Assembly (NCBI GenBank): GCA_950097015.1
Contig: CATNEN010000038.1
Coordinates: 20,682,001-20,746,000 of the forward strand
Length of the DNA stretch: 64,000 nucleotides
Reading direction: 5' to 3'
DNA from: Macrostomum hystrix
Taxonomy: Eukaryota > Platyhelminthes > Macrostomidae
The notes beneath the pieces were generated by a model. It worked only from the letters and a program-made list of their open reading frames with translations, was not told where the DNA came from and searched no databases. This document shows, piece after piece, positions 34,901 to 43,800 of the stretch. The position numbers were made by a program, and so were the translations under genes. Every line of letters starts with the position of its first letter. The first letter of the stretch is position 1.

Positions 34901-35347
34901 ACAGATCCCATAATTCCAAATCTCCCAAACTAATTAGTCTCCTGTGCCCGTTTGTTGCAGAATCTGGTGTTTGACACCTGCGATGCTCTAAGTAGCAACC
35001 TGCCGCCTAGCAGCATCGGCTCGTCGTCGCGCCGACGTCAGGCCGAACCGTTGACTCCCCAGCAGCAGCAGCAGCAGCAGCAGCAGGTGAATGGCGCTGC
35101 GTCAACTGCCATCGATGACGAAGCTGCGGCAAACCTTAGGCTGAGCGGCCTTGACGATCTCGACCCTCTCGATGATGTCCCCGACATGCCGCTGCGTCGT
35201 CTAGATTCATCTCTGCCGATGCGTCGTCTGGTGGCTCCGACAGCCAGTCAGGAAGCTGACGATGATCTGCGCAGTTGCGTGCGAACCCCGCCAGTGCTGA
35301 ATAGCCCGACTAAGTCTGTTGGTGGCGATGATGCTGTCAGAGCTTGA
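25968..35347 (+). CDS. SLC44A1: Choline transporter-like protein (SLC44A1-like)
   Basis: Eight exons, 780 residues: 25968-26381, 26994-27181, 27295-27567, 28475-29022, 30401-30735, 31693-31794, 31876-31971, 34961-35347. Frames agree across all junctions. SLC44/CTL proteins are multi-pass carriers of choline and related substrates in plasma and organelle membranes. Supporting features: a Cys-rich start followed by TM1 (WCLVFAAFLCGLLVIAGFAF); a large extracellular loop with conserved cysteines; the block GEFALACQQYVLG; GTVAIGSLMISITRLPRW; LVAHCFLSIFE; and NDGSPGRE, a strongly conserved family motif near the C terminus. The start is the ATG at 25968; an upstream in-frame GTG is not credible. The cytoplasmic tail (about 125 residues, exon 8) is longer than in human CTL1 (657 residues total) and has nine glutamines and DDLDPLDDVPD-type acidic runs. 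Intron 7 contains a mariner starting at its 5' splice site. Confidence 0.93.
26445..26764 (-). mobile_element. SINE-B in SLC44 intron 1
   Basis: Reverse orientation: tRNA-like head at the right (GGCAGAGCGGT and GCTCGATTCC read on the minus strand), body with AGTCAGGGCAGATG, and a short (ATT)n tail at the left. Flanked by TAGCTGGT (26437-26444) and TAGCTAGT (26765-26772), a probable 8-base target duplication. Confidence 0.75.
26766..26975 (+). repeat. SINE-A, 5'-truncated, in SLC44 intron 1
   Basis: Follows the SINE-B directly. Shows a B-box-like GAGTTCGAATCTCGG, the core word TTGCCTCAGTTCA, and CTGTCCACGGACTGAAAC. It ends about 20 bases before the exon 2 acceptor. Confidence 0.6.
27568..28474. 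other. SLC44 intron 3, degenerate TTTTCCGGGTTGTCGTG words
   Basis: About 900 bases without a clean array, but words such as TTTTCCGGGTTTTCGTG and GGGTTGTC recur irregularly, suggesting a decayed minisatellite. Confidence 0.5.
29062..30345 (+). repeat. 36-bp minisatellite, SLC44 intron 4
   Basis: About 35 units of AATGGTAATATCCTACCTGA plus TTGCCTTGGAGTTGGT. C/T and A/G variants are arranged in higher-order blocks. The unit is a multiple of three and free of stops in several frames, which creates long spurious open frames on both strands. Confidence 0.97.
30765..31615 (+). repeat. 33-bp minisatellite, SLC44 intron 5
   Basis: About 26 units; each contains GGTCTCTTCCGCCCCCTTC then TCAG, a close match to a 3' splice site on the sense strand. 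The true acceptor is at 31692. Confidence 0.97.
31975..32175 (+). repeat. Mariner left terminal inverted repeat
   Basis: Pairs with 33528-33728. Contains ATAACTTTTTAATGGATAAA and ends in GATTTTTGTCTGTGG. Confidence 0.93.
32380..33495 (+). CDS. Mariner transposase (DD34D)
   Basis: 371 residues from the ATG at 32380; a GTG 18 bases upstream is in frame but unlikely. The N-terminal half has two helix-turn-helix regions linked by GDAPRSGRPRTST, then the WVPREL motif typical of mariners. The catalytic domain cuts and joins DNA at TA sites. Acidic residues are Asp168 (LISIDET), Asp261 (ILWDNARPHVA) and Asp296 (YSPDLAIADFHLF). The 92- and 34-residue spacings are the mariner D92D34D pattern. Length is slightly above the usual 345 or so. 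No stop or frameshift, so it may be active. Confidence 0.95.
   Translation: MERPKDHSEIGSKEGQRHFIAGLVQLGKKPCDIARDLNQAFGDQALSQARVYAHCKAFREGATGCGDAPRSGRPRTSTDDNSKQIVRDYLCANPSATLREVEEVCSISIASVSRILKEINWSRVCAKWVPRELTLDHKRKRIQCATENLQLWQQLGDQEFKRLLISIDETPLPMFNPLTKQLSMQWGPRGRQPHTKPMKSAWTRNIMCTMWFEACGVLMVDYLPDKATINAAYVQDQVARLREVILQKRRIMRARPFILWDNARPHVAAATTRKVEELGFRLLNHPTYSPDLAIADFHLFGVMKKPMRGRVFTSRQEVIAAANESLHALPASFWGEGIDKLLHRYEKCIQLDGSFVERAEIAEEMDEGADF
33528..33728 (-). repeat. Mariner right terminal inverted repeat
   Basis: Reverse complement of 31975-32175 with a handful of differences. Ends GAAACACCCCTCG before the TA duplication. Confidence 0.93.
33790..34865 (+). repeat. 27-bp minisatellite, SLC44 intron 7
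   Basis: About 39 units containing CACAGTTCTAGAACAGGTTC. Most units include the palindrome GTTCTAGAAC or its variant GTTATAGAAC. The last two or three units are shortened. Confidence 0.97.
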
Positions 35348-36890
35348 CTAGTAACTCAATGACGTTTCAACTTTACACCGTTGTGAAACTAACAATGGTT
35401 AAATTGTCCTGCTAAATGCTCACAATGAGTTCGTTTAAAGTTGAAAGGTTTAACAAATGGTCTATCAGCATCATTGCCTACAGTATATCTATTTGAGTTA
35501 TTCGTTGTAAGTTTTAATTATTACGAACGCATACTTGAATAACAGTTTTCTCCCACAACCCGCTAAAAACTCGGGATGTTTCCAGTTGGAATCTGCGGTG
35601 TTTCCAGAAAAAGAAACTGCCGAACGCTGGAAACATACCAATCGGATGATTCCATGCTTAGAATCTACCCAACTGGGCGTTTTCTCGGTGCTTCTTGGTG
35701 GCGAAATGGAATCACCCAAAGAATCCTCCAGTTCGGAAGATTCCATGCTCAGAAACCGCCGAGGAATCGCCCGTAAATAATTCTCTGGTTGTCCCATGGG
35801 CCACTGGTTCGGGTGATTCTTCGGCGGTTTCCGCACAATTTACGGTTACATCGGCTGCTTCCTGGGTGGTTTCTTTAACTCTTGCGAGATAGGGGGGATT
35901 TTGGTAGATTCCACTCCTATTTTGCACAAAAAACCCGCCGAAGAAGCAGCCGAATTTTTTTACAGGGAATATACTCAAACGCCTAGTCTTCACTGTTGCG
36001 CAAATTTGCAATATTATAAAGTTTATTTTTAACGTTTCTGTCACCCGTTGATATATCTCTACTTTTGTCGCTGCGTAGTCAAGTTTTATTGATAAATTAT
36101 CATTTTCACAATATAAATCAATGTTTCATTTAATCGCTAATTAGTTTCCCGTTGTGATTTTTTTAAAGGCAATCATTTTAATAAACATTTATATTATTGG
36201 TTTATTTTTGAATGCCCGCCAGTTTTCATGTTTGTTATTGTGAACTGAGTAAAATTTCATGCGAGACAATCAATATTATACTTGAATTTCTGTAATTTAA
36301 ACCATAAATCATACTACTGCCAATTTTTGTAGTAGTAATTAATTCTGCTTGCATACTATTTTGCTACTGTCAGTAGTGTGCACAATGCTTTATTTCGCAG
36401 CTTCTACTCTCACACTATTGTTATTAGTGTTAGCCAGTTTTTGTGTTTTTTTTGCTTTTGCTTTTTTCTAATGCAGCTGCCTAGTTTACAGGGGCATTAT
36501 TGCAACATATATAAAATATTATATCTAGTCGGTTGATAATGCTCTCTGTGTTTTTAAGTAAATGATCATTAAGCAATTGGCTTCGTCATAATAAGTTAAT
36601 ATACAAGTTGAAATATGTAATAATGCTGCTTCATAAAATATTCACATTTTAAAGAGACGATAAAGGAACACATAGTTATGTGTTTAAAAATTTGTTTTAA
36701 AAATATAATATTCTGTATGGCAGTATCAGTAAAGTATAGGCCACAAAATAACGCCTTGCTTTTTAGGCCTGCAATGTTAATTAACAATTTATATTAAATC
36801 GAGATCAGCTCTGGTTAAAAATTAAAAAAGCCTTGTGATTTATTTATTCGTTTAAAGGTGTGACAATATGGGGTCAAAGCGTAAAACATG
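35348..36890. other. SLC44 3' flank
   Basis: Noncoding. 35535-35970 has imperfect internal repeats (GATTCCATGCTTAGAA / GATTCCATGCTCAGAA, and inverted GCCGAAGAAGC words). The remainder is AT-rich with no feature I can support. Confidence 0.4.
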
Positions 36891-36894
36891 TGAA

Positions 36895-37850
36895 ATTTCA
36901 AGAGTGACAATGGGAGTGACAGTGAGTTCTAGAGTGAAACTGTAAGTGACTCTGTCACAGTTTAAGAGTGAAAAGGAGAGTGACAGTTCAAGAGTGAATA
37001 TGAGAGTGACAGTTCAAGAGTGAAAATGGGAGTGACAGTTTAAGAGTGAATATGGGAGTGACAGTTCAAGAGTGAATATGAGAGTGACAGTTCAAGAGGG
37101 AAAATGGGAGTGACAGTTCAAGAGTGAATATGGGAGTGACAGTTCAAGAGTGAATATGGGAGTGACAGTTCAAGAGTGAAAATGGGAGTGACAGTTCAAG
37201 AGGGAAAATGGGAGTGACAGTTCAAGAGTGAATATGGGAGTGACAGTTCAAGAGTGAAAATGGGAGTGACAGTTTAAGAGTGAATATGGGAGTGACAGTT
37301 CAAGAGTGAATATGAGAGTGACAGTTCAAGAGGGAAAATGGGAGTGACAGTTCAAGAGTGAATATGGGAGTGACAGTTCAAGAGTGAATATGGGAGTGAC
37401 AGTTCAAGAGTGAAAATGGGAGTGACAGTTCAAGAGGGAAAATGGGAGTGACAGTTCAAGAGGGAAAATGGGAGTGACAGTTCAAGAGGGAAAATGGGAG
37501 TGACAGTTCAAGAGGGAAAATGGGAGTGACAGTTCAAGAGTGAATATGGGAGTGACAGTTCAAGAGTGAATATGAGAGTGACAGTTCAAGAGGGAAAATG
37601 GGAGTGACAGTTCAAGAGTGAAAATGGGAGTGACAGTTCAAAAGTGAATATGGGAGTGACAGTTCAAGAGTGAATATGAGAGTGACAGTTCAAGAGGGAA
37701 AATGGGAGTGACAGTTCAAGAGTGAATATGGGAGTGACAGTTCAAAAGTGAAAATGGGAGTGACAGTTCAAGAGTGAATATGGGAGTGACAGTTCAAGAG
37801 TGAATATGGGAGTGACAGTTCAAGAGTGAATATGGGAGTGACAGTTGTAC
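36895..37850 (+). repeat. 26-bp minisatellite, between SLC44 and C2 gene
   Basis: About 36 units of GGGAGTGACAGTTCAAGAGT plus GAATAT or GAAAAT. It ends about 95 bases from the stop codon of the minus-strand C2 gene, so it may lie in that gene's 3' region. Confidence 0.96.
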
Positions 37851-37943
37851 GAGATCCTCGTATGGGAGTGATTTTGTATACATGAGGCAGTTTAACAACA
37901 AAGGATAAAACACATGCCAGGACAGTGTTTCGGCTGTCGCCCT

Positions 37944-40900
37944 TCAGTCGCCAATGGCAGGAGAGGCGGCTAACCAAGCGCTGACTGCGGCGGACTTCCT
38001 GCCGGCCGCTCCCATCACGGCCTCGCGCAGCATCTCGGCTCCGTCAGGATCATAGCAACCGCCGATGCCGTCAATGCCGCTGACGCCGCCGACGCTGCTG
38101 GCAACGCAGCCGTCGATGACGACGCCGCCGATTGTGATGAACGATGCGCTGCGAAAGCCGCCACCCGAGGCGGCGCTGCAAGAGATGGTCAGGCTGATCT
38201 TCGTGTCCTTCAGCTGGTCCCGGTGGAGGCGAAACTGAAAGGACTCGTTTATGCGGGCCGACCCGAGGGGTCCGCAGAGGCGCAGCGACGACTGCTTGCT
38301 CTCGCTGCGGCCGTCCGGCAGGTAACGCCGCAGACGGATGCAGATGTCTGAGGATTCGGGATGCGGTATCCAGGATCTGGGATGTGGGATCTGGGATGTG
38401 GGATCTAGGATGTGGGATTTGGCATGTGGGATCTGGGATTCGGGATCCAGGATGTGGGATCTGGGATGTGGGTTCCGGGATTTGGGATCCGGATCTGAGA
38501 TCTGGGATTCGGGTAGGCTTGGAAGAGCATTCTTATCGAAAATTACTGAATACCTGTTTAGTTCAGAGATTTGACTCGAAAAAAATATTGGTAATCTATA
38601 TTAGCAAACGAGCGATTCGATGATAATTTAGATGATCCTTAACAGCGTGCCTGCATTAATCCTAAGATGGATTTTATGCTCAGATGCTCAGAAATTTACG
38701 GTGTGCCGATATTGCATTTGAATATTTATTAGTGGTTATTGTTGAGTCCACGTCTGACAAAGAATTGAAAATGTTGATTTAAAACAAATTGATTTGTTAG
38801 AAGTGCATGGCTGGAACTGTAGAACTGTATTGTAAATTAAAATTTCTGCCAAATGAGGGTTACTTTGTGCGTGCTGCGCTAGAGATCTTGAAGCACGTTC
38901 TGTTAGTTCAGAATTGATACTTATTCTCAAAACTACTCACTGAGAACTGTCGTGAGAGAATAGTTATCCCAACTGACTAGTTATCCCAACTGACTAGTTA
39001 TCCCAACTGACTAGTTATCCCAACTGACTAGTTATCCCAACTGACTAGTTATCCCAACTGACTAGTTATCCCAACTGACTAGTTATCCCAACTGACTAGT
39101 TATCCCAACTGACTAGTTATCCCAACTGACTAGTTATCCCAACTGACAAGTTATCCTAACTAATAATTCTACCTTTATTCTGGCACTCTTTGATTTGCCG
39201 CGCCTCGTTGACGGTGATGACCAGTCGCTCCAGCTCCTCGTAGAAGGTGCAGGAAATGTGCAAGAGACCAACGCTCATGTCGGCTACTGCGGCGGACTTC
39301 GTTGCTGTGAATCTGCGCTGTTGAGTCGGACTGCTCAAATCTCGCCAGGCGGTGATCGGTACTCCGCACTCGGCCTTGCTCAGTCCGAGCTCGCGCATTG
39401 TGAATAGGGCCTGGCCCAGCGGTTTCTGACGTCCGTCAGGCCAGGTGTCTCTGGCTGTGAAGCGAATGCTGCACTTATTTAGAAAGTCTTTGTCCACCTG
39501 CGCGTGGGAGAGAATCGCTTGAATGGAATGCCAATTCGTGCGCGGTAAACTGTAATGTGCAAAATTCTATCGTCTGGCTGTACATAATGTATTCTGTTAA
39601 CTGTTATGTTTAAATTGTAAGATGTAACATTGAGGGTATATAACTGTAATCCACTTGCTGTGAACTGTAATCTGTTGGCTGTAAACTGTAATCCACTGCT
39701 GTGAACTGTAATCTGTTGGCTGTAAATTGTAAACTGATGGTTGTAAACTGTAATATGTTAGCTGTGAACTGTAATCTCTTGGCTGTAAACTGTAATGTGC
39801 TGGCTTTGAACTGTAATCTGCAGGATTTAAACTGTAATCTTTGAGCTGTAGGCTGTAATATCTAGACTGTAAGCTGTAGTCTAAAAATGGGCTAGAAAAA
39901 ATGTAAACTGTTAACTGCAGTCTTTAAACAATGATGAGTAAACTCAAAGTGCGAAAATGAAATGTTTTTGCTGTAAAATGTCAAATTTAGTCGCGATGAG
40001 TTTAATCGGTACATATCAAACTTCAGGCCTACGAAAGGTTTCATCATTTTTCAATGGTAAAACATTCGCTATAGAACACTTGCTATAGACCCGAACTAGT
40101 CATTGAACTGGCCCACTTATCCGCAATGTTAGATTATCCGACCAATTATCTAGTCTAGATCAATCAGTCAGAATTGCCTGGCCTGGCGTTTCTTAGAATT
40201 CCACCGAGTTCTACTTTCTGGAAAGATGCAACAACTGGCCAATCGCGTGCCAGCTAACCCACGAAAAATTTGACAATTCCTATCAATCACCTGACTCAAT
40301 TGCAACGAAATAAATGTCTAGAATTTTAATAAAGATTGTCAGATGTCCTGGATGACCTCGGACAGCTTAAGATGGCACTAAATTTAACCAATTTTATCAT
40401 TAAAGAACTGATTTGCGTTTTGGTAATCGGATTTGAGTTTTGGTCATTGGATTTGAGTTTTAGCCATTGGATTTGAGTTTTGGTCATTGGATTTGAGTTT
40501 TGGTCATTGGATTTGAGTTTTAGCCATTGGATTTGAGTTTTTGTCTTTGGATTTGAGTTTTGGTCATTGGATTTGTGTTTTGGTCATTGGATTTGAGTTT
40601 TGGTCATTGGATTTAAGTTTTGGTCATTGGATTTGAGTTTTGGTCATTGGATTTGAGTTTTGGTCATTGGATTTAAGTTTTGGTCATTGGATTTGAGTTT
40701 TGGTCATTGGATTTGAGTTTTAGCCATTGGATTTGAGTTTTAGCCATTGGATTTGAGTTTTAGCCATTGGATTTGAGTTTTGGTCATTGTATTTGAGTTT
40801 TAGCCATTGGATTTGAGTTTTGGTCATTGGATTTGAGTTTTGCTCATTGGATTTGAGTTTTAGCCATTGGATTTGAGTTTGGTCATTGAATTTATGTTTT

Positions 40901-42032
40901 GGTCATTGGATTTGTGTTTTGGCCATTGGATTTGAGTTTCGGTCATTGGATTTGAGTTTTGGTCATTGGATTTAAGTTTTGGTCATTGGATTTGAGTTTT
41001 GGTCATTGGATTTGAGTTTTAGCCATTGGATTTGAGTTTTGGTCATTGGATTTGAGTTTTGGTCATTGGATTTGAGTTTTAGCCATTGGATTTGAGTTTT
41101 GGTCATTGGATTTGTGTTTTGGTCATTGGGTTTGAGTTTCGGTCATTGGATTTGAGTTTTGGTCATTGGATTTGAGTTTTAGCCATTGGATTTGAGTTTT
41201 GGTCATTGGATTTGTGTTTTGGTCATTGGGTTTGAGTTTCGGTCATTGGATTTAAATTTTAGTGGGATTTGAGTTTTGGTCATTTAATTCGTATTTTGGT
41301 CATCGGATTCAAGTTTTGGTCATTTGACTTGAGTTTTGGTCATTGAATTAGAGTTTTGGTCATTTGATCCGAGTTTTGGTCATTAGATTCTAGTAATTTT
41401 TGTCATATTTCAGTTTTGCTCATCGGATTCGAGGCTTCAGTTCAAATTTAAGACTTTTGGCGATTGCTTTACAGTTCTTAGTCATCGGATACGAAGTTAA
41501 ATAGAACCTGAGCGGCATCCAATGTGCCTGACATTATTAACTGACGCACTTAGGCGACTACTGCAGGCAACGATAGCCAACTCACGTCGAACACGAAGGT
41601 CTCATTCACATCCGGGTCGTTGCTACCCTTGCGCACCTTGGTGCAGCAAACCCGGTTGCAGAGCGGCGGCAATTCCACGGCGAAGCTGGCTGAGCAGGCC
41701 AGGCCGGAGTAGCGCCTCGCCTTGCTGTACAAATTTCTGGCCTTCAGGACGGCCACCTCGAGCTTGGATTCTTTGGCTAGGAATCGAACTCGAAACCACA
41801 GGCGACCAATGTGATCCTCGGTCACTTCGTATAGTTCTTCCTGATCAAAGTTCAAATACAGGCTGGGCTCGATTCGCCCTACATCATTGCGCTCGGCTGA
41901 GCGACGACTCAACCTAGTGATGACGAAGAGGACCTCCTTGCCGACTGCTGGCGACGGGGGCGCCGCGCGGTAAACGGGGCCCGTCGACGGACTGACTGAG
42001 GAGTGAGCGACTGAACTCTGCGGCGACTGCAT
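37944..42032 (-). CDS. Synaptotagmin-like tandem C2 protein
   Basis: Three coding exons on the minus strand: 42032-41586, 39497-39173, 38347-37944. They join in frame to 391 residues from the ATG at 42032. Before C2A there is GRIEPSLY, matching the synaptotagmin G-x-I-x-P-x-LY linker. C2A follows (LWFRVRFLAKESKLEVAVLK ... NDPDVNETFVFDV), then C2B (LLHISCTFYEELERLVITVN ... NESFQFRLHRDQLKDTKISL) and a tail ending AVSAWLAASPAIGD, which fits the synaptotagmin V-A-x-W-H end. C2 tandems tether or fuse membranes. The usual SDPY Ca2+-site segment reads ACSAS in C2A, and C2B lacks the aspartates too, so it is probably Ca2+-independent. No transmembrane helix is seen; upstream exons may exist. All introns hold arrays. 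Confidence 0.8.
38348..38515 (+). repeat. GGGATCTGGGATGTG short-unit array, C2 gene intron
   Basis: About 11 degenerate units of roughly 14 bases starting at the exon edge. Confidence 0.8.
38516..38955. other. C2 gene intron 2, unique part
   Basis: AT-rich, no feature recognised. Confidence 0.4.
38956..39155 (+). repeat. 17-bp minisatellite, C2 gene intron 2
   Basis: About 11 nearly identical units of CTGACTAGTTATCCCAA, ending about 17 bases from an exon. The low divergence implies recent expansion. Confidence 0.95.
39640..39885 (+). repeat. Degenerate CTGTAATCTGTTGGCTGTAAA repeats
   Basis: Irregular copies with a period of about 17-20 bases in C2 gene intron 1; an old, decayed array. Confidence 0.7.
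39886..40419. other. C2 gene intron 1, unique part
   Basis: No gene, array or mobile element recognised. Confidence 0.4.
40420..41270 (+). repeat. 20-bp minisatellite, C2 gene intron 1
   Basis: About 42 units of GAGTTTTGGTCATTGGATTT, followed to about 41480 by decayed copies. Related to the 20-mer at 42055-42835. Confidence 0.96.
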
Positions 42033-42054
42033 AACACGGCCTGAGATGGGATTG

Positions 42055-42835
42055 GATTCGAATTTTGGTCATTTGAATCGAGTTATGGTCATTTGAATCG
42101 AGTTATGGTCATTTGAATCGAGTTATGGTCATTTGAATCGAGTTATGGTCATTTGAATCGAGTTATGGTCATTTGAATCGAGTTATGGTCATTTGATTCC
42201 AGTTATGGTCATTTGAATCGAGTTATGGTCATTTGAATCTAATTATGGTCATTTAAATCGAGTTATGGTCATTTGAATCGAGTTATGGTCATTTGAATCG
42301 AGTTATGGTCATTTGAATCTAATTATGGTCATTTAAATCGAGTTATGGTCATTTGAATCTAATTATGGTCATTTGAATCGAGTTATGGTCATTTGAAACG
42401 AGTTATGGTCATTTGAATCGAGTTATGGTCATTTGAATCGAGTTATGGTCATTTGAATCGAGTTATGGTCATTTGAATCGAGTTATGGTCATTTGAATCG
42501 AGTTATGGTCATTTGCATCGAGTTATGGTCATTTGAATCTAATTATGGTCATTTGAATCGAGTTATGGTCATTTGAATCGAGTTATGGTCATTTGAATCT
42601 AATTATGGTCATTTGAATCGAGTTATGGTCATTTGAATCGAGTTATGGTCATTTGAATCGAGTTATGGTCATTTGCATCGAGTTATGGTCATTTGAATCT
42701 AATTATGGTCATTTGAATCGAGTTATGGTCATTTGAATCGAGTTATGGTCATTTGAATCGAGTTATGGTCATTTGAATCGAGTTATGGTCATTTGAATCA
42801 AGTTATGGTCATTTGAATCTAGTTTTAGTCATTGG
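42055..42835 (+). repeat. 20-bp minisatellite upstream of C2 exon
   Basis: About 39 units of GAGTTATGGTCATTTGAATC. About 15 of 20 positions match the 20-mer on the other side of exon 41586-42032. Confidence 0.96.
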
Positions 42836-42863
42836 ATTCTAAACATAATATCCTTTCACTTAC

Positions 42864-42896
42864 CTTCGGACGTAGGAGCTGTTGTTTTGATTTGAG
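42864..42896 (-). CDS. Possible 33-base upstream exon of the C2 gene
   Basis: On the minus strand a strong donor (AAG then GTAAGTG) at 42863 and an acceptor (GCATTCCCAG) at 42897 delimit 33 bases. Splicing to GCCGTGTT ahead of the 42032 ATG keeps an open frame. It could be a microexon or part of the 5' UTR. Confidence 0.35.
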
Positions 42897-43237
42897 CTGG
42901 GAATGCGCAAATTCGTTTTTTTCAACAATTTTAAATGTTAGTGGAGGGCTTGCGGTTCTCAAATTTTAGATAAACTTGCTTTTCTCTGCAGGCCTTACTT
43001 AATTGGCCTCTTTGGCTAATAAATTTGATTGGCTGTGATGCACTGCACTGGCTGACTCGCATAGAAGAGACTAATATTAATTCTTACTTCTACTACTAAA
43101 TCTAAAAAAGTATACTAATTATAACTAATTAACCAATAACAGTTAATTAATCCTTGTTTAGGAATACTATTGATGCAAGTGATACTACTGCGTCGTACTA
43201 TCATCGCTATTGTCAATCTAATCGGTCAATCTGATGA

Positions 43238-43400
43238 GGTTGTAGCCTTGTGGTTAGAGCGTCGGACTCACGACTTAAAGGTCGGGGGTTCGATTCCTGA
43301 CTCCACTTGAACAATTTTTGTCCTTTAGCAAGACACTTAACCTGCATTGCTTCAGTTCACCCGGCTGTTAAATGGGTCCCAGCACTAGCTGGGATAAGTC
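43238..43400 (+). mobile_element. SINE-A copy
   Basis: tRNA-like head with TAGCCTTGTGGTTAGAGC and B-box GGTTCGATTCC, then AGCAAGACACTTAACC and TTGCTTCAGTTCACCCGGCTG. Truncated before the CCATGGACTG part. Confidence 0.8.
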
Positions 43401-43800
43401 GTTTTGAATGTCTAAATTATCATTTATATTGACGAAAGCTATACTAATTTGTAGTGGTACTACTACGTTACTACTACTGCTAGTAATACTACTGCAGTAA
43501 TACTGCCTACTACTAATGGTAGTAAATACTACACTACTGCTTAATAAAGTAAAATTCTGAAATCAATTAATTTTTATTTATACAACAAGCAATTGTACTC
43601 GTCAATCTGAATTGTTGCACTTTGAAGCGAAGCAACAAACTGCATCCAATTATAGTCTATGGCCAATCTTGCTGTCTGAAAAATGTGATTAGATAAGAAA
43701 ACTGTTTTAGCAGCGCGGCGAATTTTAGTTTGAAGAGGGCCAGTCAAAGAAGGTGTGAAATTATCGCGGCAATCAAGTCCACAAGGCCTAACAGACTGAA
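43401..43800. other. Spacer upstream of the unknown three-exon gene
   Basis: Includes irregular TACTACTA triplet repeats (43450-43540). The rest could contain the promoter; no motif is clear. Confidence 0.4.
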
